This document shows, piece after piece, positions 38,728-50,700 of a stretch of 64,000 bases of DNA (positions are counted from its first letter, which is position 1; every line of letters starts with the position of its first letter). The notes beneath the pieces were generated by a model. It saw nothing but the letters and a program-made list of their open reading frames with translations, was not told the DNA's origin and searched no databases. The DNA lies in contig JAODUO010000620.1 in the NCBI GenBank assembly GCA_025642075.2, forward strand, positions 1 to 64,000, in the 5' to 3' direction. The DNA is from Ridgeia piscesae (lineage: Eukaryota > Annelida > Polychaeta > Sabellida > Siboglinidae). Both the position numbers and the translations under genes were made by a program.

Positions 38728-41700
38728 TTATGTTTAATGAAGCTTGAGTTCTAAAAATAAATAAGAAATAAATAAAAATAAATATGTAGAATTACATTTA
38801 GTAAATGACGTTTATAATGAGTAAAATAAGAAATAAATATTTAGAATTACGTTTAGTAAATGACGGTTATAACGAAGACTAACGAAAAAGTAAAATATTA
38901 AATATAATAAATATATAAAATTACGTTTAGTAAATGACGCTTACTTTATCTGCCGGTGAGTCGTCAGGGCTGATGTAAAGCCTACTCTTCGCAGATACAA
39001 CCACCAGGTGCACTTGAAGATTTTCATCATCAGAGGGAGCCCCGAGGGGGTGGAGAAAACCCTGGACTTTGGCCACGTATTCGCCACCGAGGATGTTCTC
39101 GTTGTCGAACTGAGCCTCAAATACACTCGTGCGGATGATTTCAACCTGTACAACAGCAATGGCGATAGTACTTTCACTTTCGTAATATGGGGGTTACTTT
39201 TCTTGATGTTCTGTGATAATCTTGTAAATTGGTCAGTAGTATATATATTGGATACACACCTGTGTATCACAAGATTTACCTTTTCCTGTTATGTAATGAA
39301 ACAGGTAAAGCCACAACATGACTGAGTGAACTCACTCATCAGGGTAGAGCCAGTTAGGGGGTATCTGTACTTGATTGAGTGAACTCACTCATCAGGGTAG
39401 AGCTAGTTAAGGGATATCTGTACTTGATCGAGTGAACTCACTCATCAGGGTAGAGCCAGTTAGGGGGTATCTTATCTATACTTGATCGAGTGCACTCACT
39501 CATCAGGGTAGAGCCAGTTAGGGGGTATCTTATCTGTACTTGATTGAGTGAACTCACCTCGTCGGAGTAGAGCCTGTTAGGGGGTATCTGTACTTGATTG
39601 AGTGAACTCACTCATCAGGGTAGAGCCAGTTTGGGGGGTTTCTGTACTTGATAAAGTGAACTCACCTTGTCGGGGTAGAGCCAGTTAGGGGGGTTTCTGT
39701 ACTTGATTGAGTGAACTCACCTCATTGGGGTAGAGCCAGTTAGGGGGGTATCTGTACTTGATTGAGTGAACTGACCTCATTGGGGTAGAGCCAGTTAGGG
39801 GGGTTTCTGTACTTGATTGAGTGAACTCACCTCGTCGGGGTAGAGCCAGTTAGGGGGTTTTCTGTACTTGATTGAATGAACTCCCCTCATTCGGGGTAGA
39901 GCCAGTTAGAGGGTATCTGTACTTGATTAAGTGAACTCACCTCATCGGGGTAGCCTGTTAGGGGGTATCTGTACTTGATTGAGTGAACTCACTCATCAGG
40001 GTAGAGCCAGTTTGGGGGGTTTCTGTACTTGATCAAGTGAACTCACCTTGTCGGGGTAAAAGCCAGTTAGGGGGTTTTTGTACTTGATTTAGTGAACTCA
40101 CCTTGTCGGGGTAGAGCCAGTTGGGGTTTTTTTTGTACTTGACTGAGTGAACTCACTCATCAGGGTAGAGCCAGTTAGGGGGTATCTGTACTTGATTGAG
40201 TGAACTCACCTCATTCGGGTAGAGCCAGTTAGGGGGGTATCTGTACTTGATTGAGTGAACTCACCTCGTCGGGGTACAGCCAGTTAGGGGGTTTTCTGTA
40301 CTTGATTGAGTGAAGTCCGGCGGGGAAGTCTTCTACACTGCACTGACCAATGTTGGTCAATCTGGAGCTGTTCTTGCCCCACCAACCATAGACCTGAGTG
40401 GACGGCGTGACGTCACACATACCAGTCATCTCTAAAAAACAGTGACACGTTTTTTAATAGCTTATTATTCATCAACTAATCAATTTATAAAATAATTAAA
40501 AAATGATGATGCACATGACATGTTTTTAACTTTTTAAACTAACTTATAAGTATTTATTTTACAGGCTTAACATATTAAATTAAAGGAAATAAAAATTATT
40601 TATTACATCGTATGTAACATTTGACAATATTCAAAATAAAAATACTTAGGAGATAGTATAAATTTGATTTTAAACCATCCTCTGTAGCAATTCCATGGAA
40701 AACTAAAATTTAAGTAACCTGGGCTTGACAAGAAAGCAGGATCTGACAAGACAGCAGGTGACACTCTGGTGACACTCTGGTGACGAGAAGACAGCACTAA
40801 CCTGTGATCTTCTGGCACTGTGCCTCTTTCACACACCAGGCACACTTCTCGTTGAGCCACAGGGTGGTCAGTGACGTGTTGACCTGCTCCCTGACCTTGA
40901 ACTGTACACGACCCACAATCCCTCAGGGCAGCACAGATGCCAGGGCACATGTGGTCACGGTCGATGTCCTCGCACGTCTGTGACAGGTGCAACAATGTAA
41001 TAACAGCATGCTGTATCTGTGACAGGTGTAACAATATAATAACAACATGCTGTGTATGTGACAGGTGTAACAATGTAAAATAACATGCTGTGTATGTGAC
41101 AGGTGTAACAATGTAATAATAACATGCTGTGTATGTGACAGGTGTAACAATGTAATAACATGCTGTGTATGTGACAGGTGTAACAATGTAATAATAACAT
41201 GCTGTGTCTGTGACAGGTGCAACAATGTAACAACATGCTGTGTCTTTGACAGGTGTATCAATGTAATAACAACATGCTGTGTCTGTGACAGTTGCAACAA
41301 TGTAAAAACATGCTGTGTCTGTGACAGGTGTATCAATGTAATAACAACATGCTGTGTTTGTGACAGGTGCAACAATGTAAAAACATGCTGTGTCTGTGAC
41401 AGGTGTATCAATGTAATAACAACATGCTGTGTCTGTGACAGGTGCAACAATGTAATAACATGCTGTGTCTGTGACAGGTGTATCAATGTAATAACAATAT
41501 GATGTGTCTGTGACAGGTGCAACAATGTAACAACATGTTGTATCTGTGACAGGTGTAACAATGTAATAATTGTGTCTGTGACAGGTGTAACAATGTAAAA
41601 ACATGTTGTGTCTGTGACAGGTGTAACAATGTAACAACATGTTGTGTCTTTGACAGGTGTATCAATGTAATAACAACATGCTGTGTCTGTGACAAGTGCA

Positions 41701-44700
41701 ACAATGTAAAAACCTGTTGTATCTGTGACAGGTGTATCAATGTAATAATAACATGCTGTGTCTTTGACAGGTGTATCAATGTAATAACAACATGGATGTA
41801 ATCTAATAGCAACTTGTTCAGCGTAGACTGCTTAAATGCATATTACAAGTGCAGACATGGCATACATACACAAAGTTAACTGTAAAACTAGTGTATTTCA
41901 ACAATGACAATTAAAGGTATGTGTGTAAATCGCATTGTGTATTTCTAATATAATCACACAACAGTAGCTATAAAATATGCATGACTGTGTGACTGACATG
42001 ATTTAGAAAATATTTTGTTGGAGAAATAAAATTTTCCTGCTTCTGATCCAAGTCCTACTATAAATTGTTTGATCTAGCAGGATACGTGATGTGCTCTCAT
42101 AAAACACCCACCTTTGGGATGGTGAAAGATACACTGAAGACATACGTTAACATTAAGTTCTATTTCTTATAACATCCTTATAACATCAATTTGAAAGACT
42201 TTTTAAGCTGTGTAAAATGCCATAGCAGATGAGTGGTCCTTGCAACAGTTGTAGAATATATGTGATGTAATGAGCAACAGATGCTTGACTGTCTAACACA
42301 TGCTACAAACCCTAAGAGCACCCTTAAACAGGATATTTCAAAAACGGATGTTACTTTTTTGCTAAAACTCATGGGATAGATAGATGAAAACCTTTATCAA
42401 ATTGCTGCATAATTTGTCCCTGCCTACTGTACATACATACAGCTCATTTACATTAACAAAACAAGTGCTGTCAAAAACTTGGCTCATTCAGAGATCCCAT
42501 GATCAATATACACTTAATGTCGGAATGAAATTTAGTTTCCGAGTTAGAACATCTATCAGACCTGTGCTTGACTTCGATGCAAGCAACCTTCGGTGGCAAC
42601 TTCGGGCAGCTTTAAGCACCAGATGCATTCTGGGTTGAATTTGCAGGAATCTGTGTCTTTGTACTGCATGCAGAAGTCAGCGTCAGACTGCTGGAAAGTT
42701 GGGTCATTCTAAAAACGGATAATGTTGCATTTACTTCTCAGCATTATCACGTAAACAATTAGAGTACTTTCAATAGTTTACTTCAGATGTGTCTTACAAT
42801 GCAAAGGAGTGTCTGACAGATCAAACTAGCACACACAATGTCACAATTACAGTGTCGTTTCACCCAAACACAACAAACATTAGCATATTATAAACTAATC
42901 ATTTAGTGGTACATGTTCAAGCCGGTGTGTGGGATATCAAACAGGAAAACATGTTTTCTTCAATCTTCGAACATAGATACAGTTTCTTCGAATCTTGGTT
43001 CATGTTTTTTAGTAAATCTTTACCACAAGAAACCTTTTTGGTTTTTTTACATATATTTCGGCTGCATCTTACAGCAAAAAGTTTCTTGAGAGGCAAATAA
43101 TTTACTAAATGTTTTCTTCAATGTTCTTACTTAGTGCTATGTAAAAACGATATATATCTAAAAGATTTGATGATTTCATAAACAAATCTGCTTCTGATTA
43201 CATTATAAATGTCCACTCACAATTCATATTTTCATTTTTAAATTCACTTCATAGAAAGTTAACTTGCCAGGTATTCCCTGTGGCATGCTAATTTGGTTGT
43301 GTAACTTTTAGAATTAAGGTTTTGATAAAAGTCATCAAACAAACTATTAACTTATTTAAATTATACAAGCAGGATCCAATCATTCAGTCAAGTTAAGTAA
43401 ATTTCAGAATTGGAATCTTTTGCATATTAATCTGAATCTTGGACAGGCTAAAATAACAAATTAATGAAGCACATTTATCCAAATTAAATTGGTGATAAAA
43501 TTACAAGTGCAGGACATTTTATCCAAATTACAGGATAGTCAATATCAATATAAAACTAACAACAAAGGCACATAAATGGATCACATTTACCTGGTTCCTG
43601 GCCACCACCTGCGGCACCATGAAGGCAAGTAGGTCACCAAGTACGTTGCCACGGTAACCACCAACAACAAGTAGGGTGTTGCCAAACGCGGGAACAGCAA
43701 CATGAGAAAACCGTCCTTTGGTTGGGTTACTTCTGTAACCTGAAAAATGACACAAACGGTGAGTTAGCACACAGACGCTACCACCTGTTTTGACTAAATA
43801 ATGCACAAGTCTCCAATCCAAGTATTTACAGATTTCTAATTTTTGTGTAGTCTTTCAAACTTAACTCAAATATCTGGTTTTCAAGCAAATTATAAATCAA
43901 ATCTAGTAAAAATCAGTTCACAGATAAAAAATTCAAGTTGAAATTCTGTGCATAATTCTAAAGGATTATAACGCCACTAATAGAAATGTATTTGTCAAAC
44001 GTCCTTGAAATAATAACTCACCTAATATTAGGTCACACACGAAGAAAACAACCTGTTATCTGTTTGTACTAGGCATTAAGTTAGATGGGAAACCAAAGTT
44101 TTGTGAGAAATTAATTAAGAGATGAAATCTAAAAGAGAAACGTCTTAAAAATTACGGTAGCTGAGAGAAGACTGCTACTGATTAAGGCACAAGACGAGGA
44201 ATGTAAAGGTAAGTTGTTGAACAGTGCAGTATTTAGTCCTCCTTTCCAAAAAGAAGCACCATATTAGGAAATTACTAGTGTTAGATTCTCCTAAACTGTC
44301 ATGGCATATTACTATTATATGTACTTAATGTAGATTTAAATTTTTTCAGAAACCTTTTAATTACGTGACGCGGGCCCCATGACGAATCAAGCATGAAGAA
44401 GATCATCGTACATACCTGTAGAGATGGTCTCCAGTGACTTATGGTGCACCCAGGTGTGACAGCCGAGATGATAGTAGTAGATCTGGTGATCGTAACAGAT
44501 CTCCTCCTCGTGATGTATGTGTTCGTTGCCGCCGTGGATCACCATGTAGTTGCCCATGATGGCCGCAGTGTGGAAGGCGCGGTCTTTAGGCGCATCCAGC
44601 TCGTGGAAATACAACCGCGACCAGTAGTTCTCCACTATATGGTATGCGTTCAGAATATTAGTCCGCTTTGGAAACTTGGCGTAGTCGGGAAGGAATCCCC

Positions 44701-47700
44701 CAAAGACGAGGATCGAGAGGGAAGAGGGGTGATAGACGGCCGAGTGACCCACCAGGCGCCGGTCAGCGATCTTACCCCCGCGTGATTCCACCCGTTCCCA
44801 CTCGGTGGCGTTGCGATAGTCGATTCGGTACATGTCCGAGAGAAAGTGCCCGTTCATCGTTCGGCCGCCAAATAGATACAGCCAGCGGCTGTCCACGAAT
44901 GTAAGTGTGTGACTGGCGACACCTAGTGGGTGTACCGCACTTCCGCCCGCCATTAACGTCCAGCGATTTTCGGTGACATTATAGAACCACAGTTCATCAC
45001 TGTGTGTTTTATTTTGTAGGATACCGCCGAATATAAAAAAGTTTCCGTCGGTCTCGGCGACCGCGTGTTCGTGTCGCGGTTCCGGCCACAGCCCACTGCG
45101 TGGCAGCACATGCCACATGTTCTTATCGAAACAGTACCGGATCAACTCATCCAGCAACGAGTTGAGTGTGTTTCCACCGAACACGTACAGACAGTTAATG
45201 CTGGGAATGAAGACACCCACATGGCCAGTGCGGGGTTGGAACCCCGTACCTTCGGGGGCGAGCTGGTACCACGTCCCATGGGCAGCATTCGCCGTCATCG
45301 GCAGTTCGCAGCTGTGTCCTGCGTACCCCACCTCACACACGCACCTCTTCAGGGAGCTATTGCAGGTGCCGTGTTCGTTGCAATTGTCAGGGCACACCGT
45401 GGCTTCACACCCCGCCCCCTGGTACCCCTGGTGACACATGCACTGGTGGGTTGAGGGGTTACACACCCCCTGACTGCTGCAATTGTAAGGGCAGTCGGTG
45501 ATGTTATAATGCCCATAGAAGCCCTGAAGGCGGTAGTTGCGGTCGCTGTAGAAGTGAATCAACATCTGCAAGGAGAGACATGGCGATGTATTGATACTAT
45601 TGTGTTGTCATGGCGACAGGGTTAAATAAACAATGTGACATACTAATGACATGGTTAGATTGTCAAAGTGACACACTATATATCCTTACAATGGGATTAC
45701 CTGGTGTACATTAACACTGAGAAATACACATCCTGACAGCCGAATCATAGCAACATAGTGATACGCACTGTCCAGAGGGTTTTAAATTGACAGTATGAGA
45801 TTACTGACATTATGACAGTCTGTCACTATGTCTACACATCGTGATGACAAAAGCCCATGGACACAGTGACTTACATGTCCTGATGACGCGAGCACACGGT
45901 CCGGCAGTGTGCTGCCACTGAAGCTGGCCAGCAGAGGGGCGCTGTACGACTGACCATCGTAGACAAACAAGTAGTCGTAGGAGCACTCCGTCTTCATCGA
46001 CACAAACTGCAGGCTGATAAACTTCCCTGGTCCCCCGGCTGTAACAAACACACTGAGGTCATGGCAGGTCACCGAGGTCATGAAAGGTCCTGAAGGTCTT
46101 ACATAGCACGGTATATTATAGTCCATAGAACAGGCACTGGTGCAGCGTAGGGCAAACAAATGTCATCAAGGTTCAAAATGGTGGCATAGGATCCAAACTT
46201 GGGTTCTCTCGACAGAAGCTCTACCTACTGTGCCACTGTGCCACTGTGCCACTGCACTGGTGTACTGTACTTCTTTCTTCTGGATCCGACCATCTGCCAG
46301 ACACTGACAGTGTTCACAAGGAGTCTGGTTGCCGTCCAGTCATGTGACATAATTGGGGTGATTTCAGCCATACACTGTTCATGTTACATGCAGTGCTTAT
46401 GGTGAGAATGGGTCATTATATTGTGATTCCCACCAGTCATGTTTATGGTAAGAATGGGTCATTATATTTATTGGGATTCTTGGTTATTTACAACCAATCA
46501 TATATCTGTCTTCAAATTTGGGTGGGTATTTGCGCTGTTCTCACGGCTGACGCAGTAGCAACTGGCAAAGTCAATTGCTATAATTTTATAGCTTGAATGC
46601 CCTCCTTTCCATGGTTTGTGGAGATGATCAGCCAGGGGTACTGTAGCGCAGCTCAATGACCCATGGCTTGCACGGATAGAGCTGACATATAATGAACTTT
46701 ACATTGTTCACCCCATTCTACCTGCTTTGTGTTATTTTACTAATATCTGCCTACCACAATCTTTGAACTGCAATGTTTCCCACCCCTGGTGTTTACCTGT
46801 CCCGCTGAGATAGATCTTGGAACTGTTACTGTATGTACAATTTGTACATCAATCACATGTTACTCAATGAAACAGGAAGAAATTACATTCCTTCTCAGAT
46901 CATTTAATTTTAATTGTAAAAAAATCACGGCATTTGTACATCAATGGCAAGTTACTCAATGAAACAGGAAGAAATTACATTCCTTCTAATGTCATTCAAT
47001 TTTAATTGTAAAAAAATCACGCATTTGTACATCAATCACACGTTACTCAATGAAACGGGAAGAAATTACATTCCTTCTAATGTAATTTAATTTTAATTGT
47101 AAAAAAATCACGGCATTGTGTCTGTCACATGACTGTATGACTGGACATTTTACTCTAAAGCAACACATTTGCTCTCACTTTGAAAATGGTCCACTGGAAA
47201 ATTATACACCCTTACAAACTTAACCTGCAGCACGTCTAAAGATGTCATCCAACTACAGTGGTTTTATGTAAATAGTCAGTAGTGTTTGGCAATAATTCTA
47301 TGTCAACTGATCAGGGCACTTTACTCCTGACTGTGAAGGTAAAGATAGTGTTTCTGGTTTATTGCTAAACTCAGTCAACCGTGAACAGAAATTTTCTCAC
47401 ACACAATGGCGGCGAATGGGAGTCTTACTCACTGTTTAACAATAAACATGTAAGTGGGTCATGTCTGTATACGCCATGAGAGTCACACACTTATACAGTG
47501 TGGCTGATGCTTTGGGGCGTTTGTCAGAGACCCTGTGAGAGATCAGTTACAAGTTACCCAATGACTATTTTAACAACAATGTATTGTACTTATGCCAGCT
47601 GTACCAAGTGACTACCAACACCACCAGTGTCTGTCTTCAGCAGTACCAACACCACCAGTGTCTGTCTTCAGCAGTACCAACACCACCAGTGTCTGTCTTC

Positions 47701-50700
47701 AGCAGTACCAACACCACCAGTGTCTGTCTTCAGCAGTACCAACACCACCAGTGTCTGCATTCAGCAGTACCAACACCACCAGTGTCTGCATTCAGCAATA
47801 CCAACACCACCAGTGTCTGCATTCAGCAGTACCAACACCATCAGTGTCTGTCTTCAGCAGTACCAACACCACCAGTGTCTGTCTTCAGCAGTACCAACAC
47901 CACCAGTGTCTGTCTTCAGCAGTACCAACACCATCAGTGTCTGTCTTCAGCAGTACCAACACCATCAGTGTCTGTCTTCAGCAGTACCAACACCACCAGT
48001 GTCTGTCTTCAGCAGTACCAACACCATCAGTGTCTGCATTCAGCAGTACCAACACCACCAGTGTCTGTCTTCAGCAGTACCAACACCACCAGTGTCTGTC
48101 TTCAGCAGTACCAACACCACCAGTGTCTGCATTCAGCAGTACCAACACCATCAGTGTCTGTCTTCAGCAGTACCAACACCACCAGTGTCTGTCTTCAGCA
48201 GTACCAACACCACCAGTGTCTGCATTCAGCAATACCAACACCACCAGTGTCTGCATTCAGCAGTACCAACACCATCAGTGTCTGCATTCAGCAGTACCAG
48301 CACCACCAGTGTCTGCATTCAGCAATACCAACACCACCAGTGTCTGCATTCAGCAGTACCATCACCACCAGTGTCTGCATTCAGCAATACCAACACCACC
48401 AGTGTCTGTCTTCAGCAGTACCAACACCACCAGTGTCTGTCTTCAGCAGTACCAACACCACCAGTGTCTGCATTCAGCAGTACCAACACCATCAGTGTCT
48501 GTCTTCAGCAGTACCAACACCACCAGTGTCTGTCTTCAGCAGTACCAACACCACCAGTGTCTGCATTCAGCAATACCAACACCACCAGTGTCTGCATTCA
48601 GCAGTACCAACACCATCAGTGTCTGCATTCAGCAGTACCAGCACCACCAGTGTCTGCATTCAGCAATACCAACACCACCAGTGTCTGCATTCAGCAATAC
48701 CAACACCACCAGTGTCTGCATTCAGCAGTACCAACATAACCAGTGTCTGCATTCAGCAGTACCAACACCATCAGTGTCTGCATTCAGCAGTACCAACATA
48801 ACCAGTGTCTGCATTCAGCAATACCAACACCACCAGTGTCTGCATTCAGCAATACCAACACCACCAGTGTCTGCATTCAGCAGTACCAGCACCACCAGTG
48901 TCTGCATTCAGCAGTACCAACACCACCAGTGTCTGCATTCAGCAGTACCATCACCACCAGTGTCTGCATTCAGCAATACCAACACCACCAGTGTCTGCAT
49001 TCAGCAATACCAACACCACCAGTGTCTGCATTCAGCAATACCAACACCACCAGTGTCTGCATTCAGCAGTACCAACACCACCAGTGTCTGCATTCAGCAG
49101 TACCATCACCATCAGTGTCTGCATTCAGCAATACCAACACCACCAGTGTCTGCCTTCAGCAATACCAACACCAGCAGTGTCTGCATTCAGCAATACCAAC
49201 ACCACCAGTGTCTGCATTCAGCAGTACCAGCACCACCAGTGTCTGCATTCAGCAATACCAACACCACCAGTGTCTGCCTTCAGTGGCCACAATAACATAC
49301 AAACAACTTAATGCAGCGATAAAGAAATTCAGTTAGGCTGGTGTAATGAAAATAAAATTAAATGTTTTCGATCGGCAGTATCAACATGTCCAATTATTTG
49401 TGAGCAAGGCGTTTTGCAGGATTACATTTTTGCCAGTCACACTGTTTTTGGTGGACACGTGGATGTTAGCTCATTCACCCCACAATGGACCCACATCTAT
49501 CTGAGGGACTTGTCGTCACTCGGTTCTGTGGCTGGCCAGTCTATTTTATACTGGTGCTACCCAAGAAACCCAGTTGAGATGTGTTTTATGACCTGAAGTG
49601 ACTTACAAACACACACGTGACATCCATTTACTACCATTTTCAAGGCATTACTGACAACACCTATGACAACATCAACATCTATGATATTTAAAGATCTTTT
49701 TTGCTTCTTCATTATTTCCCTGTTTAACCATCCATCCACTGTTACCAATATTTCTATCTGTCCACAAGGGGTTTTAAACGCCCACATGTCGGGTAGACGG
49801 GTCACTGTATAAAGTCATGTTTTTGAGATCTCAATGGCTAGTTTTATTGGGTAGTAGCAGTATAAAAAGCAACAGAACTGAATGAGGAAAATTACTTCAT
49901 AATCCATTCACTCATAATAAAGTCTACCTTCAACTTTACAGCACACTCTCTTATTCATAACCACGTAATTTTAAACAAGTATATTTACGCATACCCAAGG
50001 ATAGCATTTATCACCTAATATGCTATTTTAAACATAAACTTATTCCAGCATCCATTTAATTATTTGCTGAGATAATCACAGCAGAAACAATTGATTGATT
50101 GATTGATTTATTTAATATAAAATGTAAAACATTGTACACATATGCATAATATATAAATACAAGGTACATTTAAATATTCGGATAACACAAAAAGTGCACG
50201 CACTTATTTCCATTGTGGTCCTTGACATACACATGACAGACATTGACAGAAATGACAAATATAACATACTAAAACAACCATAATAAATAAGTGATATAAA
50301 TAATTACTAATATATGTAAAGGACATTGATAATTACAATATAAAAAGTATGGAAATATCTCCTGATTAGAAACACTTTGTAAAACCTTGTTATTTATTAC
50401 AAAAAAAATCTAATAAATAATAAAAGTAAAAATAACAATAACTACATTGAACAGCTGACAACTCACTGAAGATTACGAACTAAAACTAACCACCAGTACC
50501 AGTTGGTGGGTTTTGTTTCACATACATCCCCAGTTGCCAGAATGGTGATGCTCCAACCAACGCTCCAAGACAGCGAATGAAACGAACAAGAAACAAAAAA
50601 AACATTCCACTTACCATCTATAAGCCACTCACAGCTGGCAGACACTGGGTAGTTTCCAGTGCCGTCGGTGATCACCCCCGTCGTGGCGTTGAGCACGCTG

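Noticed and set aside
47584..49336. Frames up to 567 codons on the plus strand
   Set aside because: Pure 31-bp minisatellite with all frames open; no start context or domain.
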